Shown: one piece after another, positions 25,341-36,446 of the stretch
Layout of the letters: the number at the start of each line of letters is the position of its first letter
Numbering within the stretch: the first letter of the stretch is position 1
Origin: Trogon surrucura
Taxonomy: Eukaryota > Chordata > Aves > Trogoniformes > Trogonidae
DNA length: 64,000 nt
Direction: 5' to 3'
Assembly: GCA_020746105.1 (NCBI GenBank)
Contig: CM036617.1
Location: forward strand, 37,725,898-37,789,897
Made by a program: the position numbers and the translations under genes
The notes under the pieces: generated by a model
Seen by the model: the letters and a program-made list of their open reading frames with translations, nothing else
Told to the model about the DNA's origin: nothing
Databases searched by the model: none

Positions 25341-25564
25341 TTTAACTAATTTCCCCAAAATCGAGTCTGATTTGCCTGGGATGGTAGGTGAGGGTGATCT
25401 CCCTGCCGTTATCTCAAACCATGGGCCCTTTGATATATATTTTCTCCCACTGTCTAGCTGACAAAGGGGGATGATAGAGCGTCTGTGTGAGCACTTGGCC
25501 AATAGCCAGGGTAAAACCGCTACAGAGTCTTAGTGGACAATAAGTTGTCTCACATGAAGAAAAA

Positions 25565-25897
25565 GTGAGAGAACTGGGGCTGTTTTATCTTGAAAAGAGA
25601 AGGCTGAGAGAAGACCTTATTGATGTATATAAACACCCGAGGAGTGGGGGTCAAGAAGAAGGGGACAATCTCTTCTCAGTGGTGCCCAGCGATAGGACAA
25701 GGACTAATGGGTTTAAGCTAAAACATAGGAAGTTCTGCCTCAGCATGAGAAGAAATTTCTCTACTGTGAGGGTGATGGAGCCATTGCACAGGCTGCCCAG
25801 GGAGGTTGTGGAGTCTCCTTCTCTGGAGACTTTCAAAACCTGCATTCTTGCATGGCCTGCCCTAGGTAATCCTGCTTTGGCAGGGACGTTGGACTAG
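25565..25897 (+). pseudogene. CR1 ORF2 C-terminal fragment
   Basis: This open frame encodes the conserved CR1 ORF2 C-terminus: RELGLFYLEKRRLREDLIDV, then [18 protein letters not shown] and [17 protein letters not shown]. It belongs to the same insertion as the RT fragment at 23.5 kb, but the region between them is deleted. The ending past FKT is altered by small indels. Confidence 0.85.
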
Positions 25898-25954
25898 ATG
25901 ATCTTCAGAGGTCCCTTGCAAACCGTAACATTCTACAGTTCTATGATTCTATTA

Positions 25955-27948
25955 CATTTAAGAATTTTTTGCTGTATGTGTTCTATGCTTTGTTAAAGGA
26001 TCCCTTAAAATCTCCTACCAAGGTGATAATCTCTTTTTCTTTTTATATATTACAAGAATGCACAGAAATAATCGCTCCTCTAGAAAGTCTGGAATCACAA
26101 TAGACCTGCATATAGAAAATCAACAAAGAAATGTCTTTAAAGCAGGGCATTTTTTATTCGATTTTTTTTTTTATTCTTTCTTTAAATATTTCTATAAACT
26201 ATTTGCTAACATTACTTTCAGGAACAGAACTTCACAGATGTAAAGAAAGCATCAGCTCTTAGATAATCCTAGAAGAAATATTTCAAAGCACTGAAAATTT
26301 TACCATATTATCGGCAGGTCTTTTTGCTTTGAAAAATTATTTGAACAGCTTTCTTATTTTTGCATCATTCAGATAATCCACTGATTATTTTCGATTGTAT
26401 ATTCTCATTTTATTTCTTTCTACTGTAGTTTACAAGGATTTTAAAAATCTTTAATAGCATTTAATTAAAGTGACAAAGGTTAATTTAATTAGCATAAAGC
26501 TTAAAGTTCATGTATCAAAGAGGTATTAAAAATATCACATTTTAATCTAAACATTTACATTTAAATAAAAGGCACAAATCAGAATGTTCTATATTTCTTT
26601 CAGGTTGGAAAATAGGCAGAACTAAGATCCCAAGATGTCAGGCAGAAATTCAGACCCTGCAAGACAATGAAGGCATTCAAAAGTCAAGAGGCCCTTCCTT
26701 TGATAAGTGAAAATGTTCTTCAAGACCACAAAAGATACGTATTATTGCATCTTTTTTTTTTTCTCCACCTGAGAAGCCTATCTCGCGCTCGCGCTCGATT
26801 ACAATCTATATTTAGTCAGAGACTTTCTTAGACATTGATTGCATCTCTAGTACAGCCTGAATCACTAGTCTTACTCTAAGCATGATGAACGCAATATGAT
26901 TGCGCTGAAACTCATTAAAAGTAGAGATGGCGACTTTTTTTTTCGCATAATAAGCTTATGATTAAAGCATTTGCCCCTCAGTCAGAAAAGTGAATGTCTG
27001 TAGAACATAATATCCACCATGCCAAAGGACATATCAGAAAGAAGTATTTTTCTGCTTAAGTTATGTATCTGTTCAGCCAGGACTCCAGTATTCATAAATC
27101 CAGAAGGAAAAAAAGGTAATAGATTAGGGCCATGAGACAAAAAATACAGAAAAGTTCTTCTGTTCTGATTCCTCTTCTAGAATGATACTGATTCCTAATC
27201 AGTGTTGCTTCATTGAGGGGTATATAAAATGTCATTTGGTAGAACATGATGGCAACAAAGTATCTCCTGCAATTTTGAAAAGCGGTAGAAACCATGTGAC
27301 TTGTGTAGATGGTTATTTTATGTACCGTAAATTCAAATTGTCTTTTTTATATATTTTAAGGTGCTTTCATGATATATATTTTTAAATTATATGATAGTAT
27401 TTCTAATTTATTTGTTTGCAAAACTATTTTCTGTGCTCACAATCCTTTGAAAAGTATGGATATTATTTTTATTTTATGACACAGCATTACATGCATGCAT
27501 ATATACACAGTTCCCTACCCATACACGAACGCACATTATTAAGAATTAGAGAGGAGTCTGAGTGTGTATATTAACCTACATAAACATATATATATAGTGT
27601 TGGAGTAGTTAAATTTGGCTAGTTATTGGAGCATTCAGTCCCATACTGAGGAGTCCTCCTGTCACAGCCTTGTAGATACAAGGTTGGTTTGGCTTCATGT
27701 AGTCAGACGAAATCAGTACTGAGACTGAGCACGTATTCCCATTACTCTTTTTGGTGACTTTAACTCCAGGGACCATGGTCTGATCAGTCGTCTTGATTTG
27801 CTTGGGAGTAACAGAGTCAGAATACTCTGTTCTTCACAAATCAGTTTTCTTAGTTCCTCTGTCAAGCACTGCTCATTACAACCTCACAAAGTTTTTCTAG
27901 TTAATTTGATTAGCTTTATTCAACGTCATATGTATACAATACATACAT
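25955..27948. other. AT-rich non-coding sequence with a small CpG cluster
   Basis: No gene or known repeat is recognised. A short (GCGCTC)n-like run at 26782-26797 and scattered CpGs to about 26945 stand out from the CpG-poor background (see findings). Confidence 0.55.
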
Positions 27949-28133
27949 GTTTAGCTCACTTGGTTGAGCGTGATGCTGAAACACCAAAGGTCGTGGGTTC
28001 GATTCCTGTTTGGTCCTCATATGTTACCTGATCTAGCTGAGAGACGTCCCTGTCCATGACAGGGAAGTTGGATTAAAGTATCTCTAAGGTCCCTTCCAGC
28101 CTAGGCCATTCTATGATTCTATGATTCTATGAT
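27949..28133 (+). mobile_element. tRNA-Ile-derived SINE with CR1 3' tail (TguSINE1-like), copy B
   Basis: Begins GTTTAGCTCACTTGGTTGAG (A box), passes an anticodon-loop region reading CTGAAAC and ACACCAAAGGTCGTG, and has a near-perfect B box GGTTCGATTCC at 27996-28006. The body then reads CCTGATCTAGCTGAGAGACG with a perfect hairpin CCCTGTC-cat-GACAGGG. The CR1 tail is CTCTAAGGTCCCTTCCAGCC, GGCCATTCTATG and repeated ATTCTATG. The order and length match copy A at 5.06 kb on the other strand. The first few nucleotides of the tRNA head are missing. The intact B box and clean tail suggest it is the younger copy. No target-site duplication is certain. Confidence 0.9.
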
Positions 28134-28284
28134 ATACACAAAACATCAAAAACTCTAAGAAATGTCTTGGATTATGTGTTCAAGTCTGATGTTTCACCTC
28201 AAAAGGATTCATCAGAAGTATAAAAAAGTTAACAAAAGGGACTTGTATATGTGCAATAGCTTCTGGGGAAGGAACAATTAAGTA

Positions 28285-28580
28285 AACAAAGAGTTTTCAG
28301 CCTGGAAAACCAGAAGATAATGAGGATATGTCTGTAAAGTAATGAATGTCATGAAGGAGGCGTACAGAGAGAAAATGCTCACTTCCTTTGAAAAAAGTAG
28401 CATATATCAAATGAATATGACAAATGGCAGGTTCAAAAGACCCCAAAAAAATGAATACTTAAATGTGCAGTGTGTAAATAAATTACAGCAGTCAGACCTG
28501 TAGCTGCTTGAAGTTTATGTGGATACAGAAAGGAACTAGGAAAAGTTGTGGAACAAAACCAAGAGCTGTTAAGCACAAAT
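28285..28580 (+). mobile_element. Ancient CR1-like LINE fragment (ORF2 C-terminus)
   Basis: Highly decayed plus-strand match to the older amniote CR1 type. 'gagttttcagcctggaaaa' corresponds to ..FSLEK.., followed by '..agataatgaggatatg' and 'ggcaggttcaaaagacc'. All frames are broken. The alignment is by eye and the call is tentative. Confidence 0.45.
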
Positions 28581-29387
28581 ATACTGACCTCCTGAAGGCT
28601 GGAAACATGTTCTGGGAAACAACCACCCAACCCTTGCTCCGCTCTTTCACTCTTTTCTGGTGTTCTTGTATTCATTCAACAAGTTCATGAACTCTGCTAC
28701 TAAGAGTAGTGGCATAGGTGCGTATTTGACGTCACGCAGGTTACTTTTTCTAAGTTTTTTAATGTGTTTCAAAATTGGGACATAAATTAACTTTACACAT
28801 TATATTCTTCTTCCACATTGTCCTGGTTTTAGCTAAAAAACCTAATTCCATTTAGTGATTTTTATTTGCCAGTTTCGTGTCTTCTAAGAGGCTGCACTTT
28901 CTGAAGTTCGCAGCATGTTTGTGCAGACAGTGTGTGCTACTGGCAGTGATAACACCTGATGTTTACAGCCACTGCCTGGGACTGGGATGCAGAAAGGCTC
29001 TTGCTTATGCTTATTCCTATAGTGACCAAGGCCACTGCTGGCACTGGGGGTGCCGGATAGTAAAGGGGGTCACAAGGAAGTAAAGGGTTGTACCTCTGGG
29101 GGGTAATAGACAGGACAGGTGGCTAACAAGAGTATTCCATTCCATATATTTCATATTCAGTGTAAATTGAGTGATCATAGGAGTTTAGTCTCACTCTCTC
29201 TTTCTCCAATGGCCAGTGTCCAGGGAGGACTCTGTCCAATCTCCTGCTTTTGATGTGGATCCTGAGCTCCCGAATCCATCTCCCTGTACCCCAGCTCCCC
29301 TCACCGCTGAGCCTGGGGCTTCCCCAGTGCTGCTTGCTCTGCAGCATCAGTGGGGATTGCTATTGGAGGGGAGTCGGGTTCGATATT

Positions 29388-29413
29388 GGGCTTATATAGA
29401 GGGCTTATATAGT
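29388..29413 (+). promoter_or_regulatory. Tandemly duplicated LTR TATA box
   Basis: The 12-base sequence GGGCTTATATAG occurs twice with a 13-bp period (29388-29399 and 29401-29412). Each copy contains a TATA-like box. A polyA signal follows at the distance expected for an LTR. Confidence 0.6.
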
Positions 29414-29455
29414 TCTTTATTTTTATCATTTCACTATTATTTCCATTATTGTTTC

Positions 29456-29461
29456 ATTAAA
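29456..29461 (+). promoter_or_regulatory. LTR polyadenylation signal ATTAAA
   Basis: ATTAAA after a T-rich stretch and about 125 bp before the LTR end matches the usual position of the signal in this LTR group. Confidence 0.55.
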
Positions 29462-29588
29462 GCTGTTTTAGTTTTTCTTTTCTAACCCATAAGTCTCTCT
29501 GCCTCATTCCCTTTTCCTTCCCATTTGGGGCAGGAGAGGGGGTTAGAGAGCGTCTGTCCGCATTTAGTGGCCAGCCCACGACACACAT

Positions 29589-32374
29589 CTTGAATAAGCA
29601 CTAAAAATATGCAAGCAAATGTTTGTATTTGATTCTTTTTATCTTAACCTAAATCATGTGGCACAGCCAGAGTATCAGGAACAAGATTTCTACAATAGCT
29701 TAAACTGTGTTAGAGCATATTTATATAAATATTTTAATATTTTACACTATTTTAGATAAATAAATCCCTCAAATATCTTTCTTAATAAGCAGTTTAAAGA
29801 TGACTGTCACAATATAATTTTAAGATTCAATTTGGATTATATAATAATGATATTAACAAAAATTAGTTAGCAGATGTTTGAGATGGAATTGAGGTACTAT
29901 AGTCCCATTACACTAATTTTTTCCCATCTTTGTTTCACATATATAAAAATGCAAAGCTGTTTACCCAGTTGCTGCACACAGTCTGTAAGATATAAGCCCC
30001 TCTCTAGCTCAAGAACAGAAATCCTAGAAAACAACCTAAAAAATTTAGAACAAATCCCGACATTATTTTAACAGTGAGCTGTGAAATAAAAAGTAACATT
30101 TGCCACCCACTGTTGTCTTGCTTTCTTTCTTTAAGTGGTGACTTCATTGTGTTAAATTGATGGAAGCTCTAATTATATATGATGAGAAGGCACAACAAAA
30201 CATGTTTAGTTGCAGAAGTTTATTAGAGCATGTTCAATGACTTACTGTGATTGTATCTAAAGGTACAGATCACGCCCAAAGCATTACTGAAAATATCTAA
30301 AGGCATAAATCATGTTGCAGGTTTTGAAGGTCATCGTATATGATCCATGATCCCCAAAGACACTTATTTTTAGGTAATTTTTACTGCTTAGCCTAGCTTT
30401 GTTCTTTTTCTCTGGCTGCCTTTTTTTTTTCCTTCTCTTTTTTTTTTTTTTTCTCAAACATGCTTGTCTCCATGGGAAACTAAACAGTTAATGATTAAGT
30501 CAGAGTCTGTACACTGCTAACACTGATTTAAAAATCAAGCTTCATAGTTTCACTGAAGGGAACATCTAGTTTTACATTTGAAAATTTGAATCAATTATGT
30601 AAATGTTTAGGTTATTTATCTCTCTGCAAGTGATGTATCTTCTTTTTTCCTTTTCTCTGAACTGAACTGTACAGTTGTGTAAAAATTGCAAAGCATGTCC
30701 ATGTGTTATGTGCAGCTTCTGAAAGACTTTCTGTTCTGTGTGGACTAGACTAAAAATGTATTAAATCGTTAATGGGGATAAAAACATTGTAGGGGCCAGC
30801 CTACACAGGTTATTAGGCTAAAATGAGTGGTATTTCATGAGAATCTAATAACTTTTTACAAAAGGTTAGAAATTTCTGAGCATACCAAAAGTTCATACAC
30901 TGAGATAAAATTCCAGTAGGAAATTATTTTTTATTAAGTGTAGTGGTATTCATGTGTTTCATGGCACAGATGTACAAGCTAGGGGTATATTATGGGCTTG
31001 GGCCCAAGTGATACTAATTAGGTAGAAAAACCAAAATATCATAAATATTTTTCCCGTCTTCTTATTTCAAATACCAGGTAGTATAGGTTAGTACTTTAGC
31101 TTATTGTAATTGTGTCTTTTCTGAGAAACACAAAACTCTAGAAGAACTGATGATAATACACCGTCCTATTCTACTGATTGTAACTGAGTACGTGTCTTTG
31201 TGTTATACAAATTAAGGGACTAGAGATCATTGTGACAAGACTCTTCAGAAGACTGACAAGTCAAGCCAGTTTTAAACTTTAAAACAGAACCTCACTAAAT
31301 TCATTCATTATCAGTACCCTTCATGCCAATAATTAATTATTATATGTCATTAATAATTATTACTATGCAGATGAAATTATTAGTCTTTCATATCTTAAGT
31401 TACCTGGGAGTACAAAATGCCAGAGAGGTGATGTTGCATAGTTGGTGCAGACGACTGCAGTCCTTGGCGGTCCTTGGTCACCAAGGTCAGGGTGATCAGA
31501 CGTGAGAACTCATTAATGAGAGAAACCAAAACTGAAGTATCCCTCTCTTCTTTCTTCTCTGCTTTTCATTCTTTATGTCTGTTGTTTTTACGCTATTCCC
31601 CTTCCCAACTCTGCCAAAAAAATAAAAGAAGGACTCGTCTGCTCCTGATGCTGCTTAATCTGTTTTTGGTTTTGTCAGTCAATATACTAAGGATGGAAAG
31701 ATGTCCTGCTCATTCTCAGTCTGCTCATTCTCAGTCCCTTGTATTTATTTTGTCCTTTGCCTGGCAATGTTTTAGCACTTTGGGGAACATTTTGACACTT
31801 GGCAGTCTCTTTCATTTGACCATACATATCTTTTTTTGCCACTTCAGCAGTCAAATCAGTCGTATGTTTTTGCCAAATACTTTTACGTTGCATCTGACTC
31901 TGCCATCACACGCATTACAAAATACACACACACTGTTGTTACAGCGTTCTAGTACAGTACACTTGCATACAGGTCTAAGATTAATATTAATTATACCCTG
32001 ATTAACACATTTAAAATGTGTAAGTGCCACAGTCTCTGATCTGGTTACATGATATTTTTGGATCTATCCAGATTCTTTCTAAAGGTTCATCCAGGGTGCA
32101 GCAGGGTCAGTGTCTTAATTCCCATCAGGTGTAAGTTGCTAAAATGAGTATACCAATTTCTTCTCTTTTGTTTTTGTGTTTTGCTTTTTTTTTTTTCCTG
32201 GCTTGGTTTACACAATGGAACAGTCTAACATGCATCTACAGAATTGATTCTAGACAAAACTAAACATGAAAGTGCATTCCAGGCGCCCACCTAATCCACT
32301 GTGTTTAGAACTGACCATCCAGAACCTCAGACCTGGTTACCACCCCACTATGTCACAAGTCAGAGTGGACCTCT
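29589..32374. other. AT-rich non-coding sequence
   Basis: No gene or clear element. T-rich runs lie at about 30419-30453, and a 15-bp tandem duplication (gctcattctcagtc-type) near 31705-31735. The 175-codon frame at 31474-32001 spans this low-complexity sequence and is not supported as coding. Confidence 0.55.
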
Positions 32375-32800
32375 GAATGTTGTCTGATTCAGACCCCTGC
32401 TCCAAACAGGAGCAATTTAGGTCAGGTTGCTCAATGCTCTGTCCAGTGAATACCTCCAAGGATGCAGATCGCAATCTGTTTCAGCGTAGGACTACTCTTG
32501 TTGTGAGGAGGAGAAGAGCAGCAGGTGTGAGAGGAAAAAAAAAAAAAATCCTTATTAACTAATTGGAATTACCCTTGTTGCATCTTGTGCCTGCTGCCTC
32601 CTGCCCTATCACTATTCAGGCCTGTGAAAGACTTGGCTCTGTCTTTTCTATATGCTCCCATTAAATAGTTGAAAACTGCAGTGAGACTTCCCCCAGTCTT
32701 CTTTTCTTAAGAATGAACAAATTCTGATCCCTCAGCTTTTCCTTGCATACACTAGAGCTCTTCAAAGTGATATGTTTGGATTTTAGATCATTTGCCCAGT
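32375..32800 (-). mobile_element. Old CR1 LINE 3'-end fragment
   Basis: The plus strand shows reversed CR1 3' sequence. Recognisable blocks are 'cctgctccaaacaggagca', 'ggtcaggttgctcaatgctc', 'acctccaaggatgcaga', 'ttgcatcttgtgcctgctgcc', 'gacttggctctgtcttttcta' and 'agttgaaaactgcagtgag'. A purine-rich stretch with a run of A near 32505-32550 interrupts it. The 3' octamer tail is lost and no frame is open. Confidence 0.75.
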
Positions 32801-35800
32801 TTTGCTCCACAGATCCTCACTTTTTTTGGGTCCATACTGCCTGTTTTAAGATATTAGAATGGACTTAGATATTAGAATTTTTTAACAATGTAGTTACACC
32901 TCTTGCACTAAACAGTTTTAAATTTTAAATTTCAAAATACTTAATGGAGTAGAGAAAGATCATTAAGAATCTTCTACCACTACATCCTGACTAATATGGG
33001 AAAGATCTTTCTCCAATCATACCTAATTCTGAATGTCAATGTCATATTTTTTTAAGAATATATTACAACTGCTTAGAATTCTGTAGTTCATTAGTGTTTG
33101 AGTTCTTTTTCAGCTTTTTGCAACTATAATTTTCCTTAAAATTGTATTATTTGAAAAAATATTTATTACTGATTATTTTTGCAGGGTACAATTCCACTTA
33201 GTGAAATGTTTTCTGTTCAGGTTTTGATTCTACTGAAGATGTATCAGAGCTAAAGGAATCAACACAGAAAAAGAAATCTTTGACAGACTCTTACGTTCAG
33301 CCTTCATTCCTGTACCTCTGATTTTTAAAAGAGGGATAATTTAATAAGTGCAGTATGACTAACATTATCTATTACAATTCATGAATAATAAATAACCAGA
33401 AAAGTTTGTCATACATTTGGACATGTTAAAAAACCTGGTGCACAAGCTAGTGTCTTCTAAAGCATGAGTAATAAAGTGAAAGGCCAGCTTTTTTTACCGC
33501 TGCAAAATGAAAAAGTAATGAATTAGTTTATAAACAAAATCTTTCCATGTCCTGAACTGCATAGCTACAAGCAGTACTGCAACAGTTAATGTCAATTCAT
33601 CAGCACAATAAAATATTTTAAATTTTAAAGGCAGTAAACCACTAGCTCATCTTTCAAAAAGATGTGAAACATTTTTCATGCCTTAAAACCTCTGAATTAC
33701 AAATAGATATATTTCTATAAGACTGTCTAAGGAGCAGATTGTCACCAGTTATAAGTTCAAAAGAGGTGATCTTTCCGTCAGTTTAAAATTGTGGGATTTA
33801 GAGATTTTATAGTTAGTTGTTTGTTTCCTTATCCCCAAAATAGCTGTTTCAGTACTGTGAATAGAAGTTTGTTCCCAACATACTGACTTTGTTTTCACTT
33901 CAGAAAAGTGAATATATGACATTTAATTGTGATATTAAATTAAAATATAAAAGTTAGTTTTCCTGTTAAAACATTCAATATAAAGAACTTACAAAGGCAT
34001 ACAGACTTCTTCAAGCTAAAGATCAACATGAGGCATGATGGATGGACACTGAGTTGTATGACTATTCATTAAAGGATTGAAAGGATTGAAAATGTTACTA
34101 TACAGTATTGAAAATGTTACTATATGATATTTCTATATATCAATCTATATATCATTGCAATACTGATAGAATCAGTTTCTAACAGAGATGACATGCACAT
34201 GAGAAGCAAAATCTTTTCAAACACTGGCACCACTACGTTTACTAATGTGCCATTTTCTTGTGCCTAGTCTTTCAACTGCCCTAAATCTCTATTTATGCCA
34301 AATAAGAATGATTTCACTGGAAGAGTTAGTGCATTCAGCATCCTGTTTTCAGTAAGCCATTTACAAGAACAAGACCTCACCACAGATGCTGAAAGATATT
34401 GGCAACATTTCTGAAGGATGTGCATGTACCATTGAAATCAGACAAGAGGATTCAGAACCTTTAGAAATTTTACTCTTTTGAATTACATAGAAAGGGGGAA
34501 TTAGTCATGAGCTATAAAACTTGGTCACTGAAAAACCCACTAATTAATCTATAAGCTGAACTCTCCATTGTAGTACTCTGTCACAGTATTTATGTTCTGA
34601 ATTTCAAGAAATAAAATATTTTATAAGGTGGCAAGTTTCTTTAATGAATGATTATTGAAACAAGATACTGAAGAGTTTTAATAAGTTTGTCAAATTTGGT
34701 ACTTTACTCTGTTTCTACTATGTAATGAAGTCTCTCCTGTGACTGCAGCACACACAAGCAGAACTTTTAAATGCAAAACCTAATTTTGGCAGGTCTAGGT
34801 CTAAGTCCCTTGGTTCTCAAGATTCTTCTTTATTTCGGGTTCTATTAGCACTGTACCATGCTAACTCATGTCCAAGCATATCCCAGAAATCCCTCTTGAG
34901 AGATTTAGCCATGTCACTTTGAAGAATACTGAAAGAACGGCACCTTTCTATACTTGTTCTTTGAGTCTTTTAAATTCATTGGAAATAGATACAGCCATAC
35001 GAAGGGATTGAAGAAAAAAAAATAAGTAAGTTTGATGGAGAAAGAAAGCAATGATAATTATATTCAAATCCTGCTAAGAATGAAATCCCACTGATTTTAA
35101 TGGGATCAGAATTGGACCCCACATCTCATCTAGTTAAATTTCAATATTCCAACAAAGAATGGTCACTGTTTTGAGACCAGTTTAATACTTGAAGTGGGGT
35201 CATGCATGCATAGCACGATGATCTTCATTCTAAGCTTTGAATTTCTTTGCATTAAGTTAGGTAATTTACTCTATTTGAATAGCTTCTGCAGTTGAAATGA
35301 ATCTGTCGTTTTAACATTTAAATGAAGACTAGAAATAGAAATAGCTGGGTGCTGAAGAATGTACAGTAAACTGTTGAGCAAAGGATAGAAATTAAAGAAT
35401 AAATGAGTTTTGCACACTGATCCTTTAGTTTAATGAAGGATTCTAAAATATAAAACAAAGGAACATTTCCCATCTATTCACACAGCTCATAATCTCTGAC
35501 AGAACTCCACTTCACGTTTCTTCCACATTCTGCAGAAAAAAATGCCATTACTGGAGTTGCGTCATAAATGGGTGGCTGCTTGCTAGGAGGCAAGATAGGG
35601 AAGGAAAACTTCATAAAGCAGCAGTGAAATTTTCTTGAGATTTTACACTAAATAGTAGGGTTGCATACAGATGTGTCTTCTGCCTCCAGAAAAGACAGAT
35701 ATTGCTCCAGCATCTTTTATTTTGGATTTCACAAATATCAACTGAAAAAAAGAGCTCTACAGGTAAACTTGATTTATTCTTTTGTGTTCTCGTATTTGAG

Positions 35801-36446
35801 ATTAAACCAGACTGAGCAGATGGGTATTGAGGAATTCAGTCTCATCTGAACGTGTCCCTTCATAAATTTCAAATTCACCAAGCGAGAAAAAGACCCACAG
35901 AGACACACACACACGCATGATACCATGGAACTGTTGAAACCTCTATAAGAAAATGAGGAAATGATGTATGTGGAGATCAGCTGTGAATGCAGAAATAAGA
36001 CTGATGACATGGATCAGTGTTTTTCACTTAAACTGTTTTCCATTATACTACCACACAGCAACATCATTGTCTAGGATGGAGTTACCTAAATTAACATTAC
36101 AGAATCCATAATAAAAGATGGAAAGGGATAGCCATTATTACTGTGGATAACTTAGCTCATGTTCATTGTCCATGATATCAACAAGATAAAGCTACTAACC
36201 AGTTAGATATAAGTTGTAGTTAGCAAAATTGATGTTAAAAATAAATATTGCTATTGTGGGAATATTTGTGTTAGTTAGAATTAAAAGTCATAGCATTGAA
36301 AACCATCTTGCAAATATATTTTCTCATATTACTCTCCTTCAGAAACCCTACATGTTAATGATTGTGATTTTATTTAAAAATTTAAAATATATGAGACTGG
36401 AAATATTAACTGGGTAAAGTAACTCACATACATGTTCAATAGCAAA
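32801..36446. other. AT-rich non-coding sequence
   Basis: About 3.6 kb without gene or recognisable transposon. A short tandem duplication occurs at 34085-34124 (see findings). Confidence 0.6.

Larger units (their letters stand above)
24385..25529 (+). mobile_element. Solo ERVL-type LTR inserted in CR1, 5-bp TSD GAGTC
   Basis: The LTR is 24390-25524 (1,135 bp), starting TGTATGG and ending CCGCTACA. GAGTC is duplicated at 24385-24389 and 25525-25529, and removing the insert plus one repeat restores CR1 register. Five-base TSDs and the U5 form 'tagagcgtctgt..gcac..ggcca..cagggt' match avian ERVL-type LTRs. No internal retroviral sequence is present, so it is a solo LTR. The U3/R part holds degenerate repeats of roughly 40 bp built on 'ccatggag..ctggagcag'. 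The antisense frames at 24538-25207 fall inside these repeats and are not genes. Confidence 0.9.
23517..25954 (+). mobile_element. CR1 LINE, 5'-truncated, interrupted by a nested ERVL-type LTR
   Basis: Two CR1 segments, 23517-24389 and 25525-25954, are one insertion split by the LTR at 24390-25524. The left part encodes the RT from GPDGVHP onward. The right part resumes in register at the TSD ('gagtcttagtggacaataag'), skips about 200 bp of ORF2, then continues from 'gagagaactggggctg' to the 3' tail near 25954, with 'aggtcccttgcaaaccgtaacattcta' and ATTCTATG units. The skipped segment is an internal deletion independent of the LTR. No CR1 TSD is expected or seen. Confidence 0.9.
28814..29588 (+). 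mobile_element. Solo ERVL-type LTR, 5-bp TSD CACAT
   Basis: The LTR is 28819-29583 (765 bp), from TGTCCTGGTTTTAGCT to CCCACGACA. CACAT is repeated at 28814-28818 and 29584-29588. The TGTCCTGGTTTYAGCT start and the purine-rich U5 ('ggagagggggttagagagcg') are characteristic of a common avian ERVL-type LTR. No retroviral genes are adjacent, so it is a solo LTR. Its U5 resembles that of the 24.4-kb LTR in the pattern 'agagcgtctgt...ggcca', so the two groups are probably related. Confidence 0.9.

Noticed and set aside
27949..28020. Functional tRNA gene on the plus strand
   Set aside because: The 5' end is missing, the anticodon loop is altered and the sequence is fused to the CR1 3' end.
31474..32001. 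175-codon plus-strand frame
   Set aside because: Low-complexity Leu/Ser/His-rich translation with a local tandem duplication. No family or exon signals.
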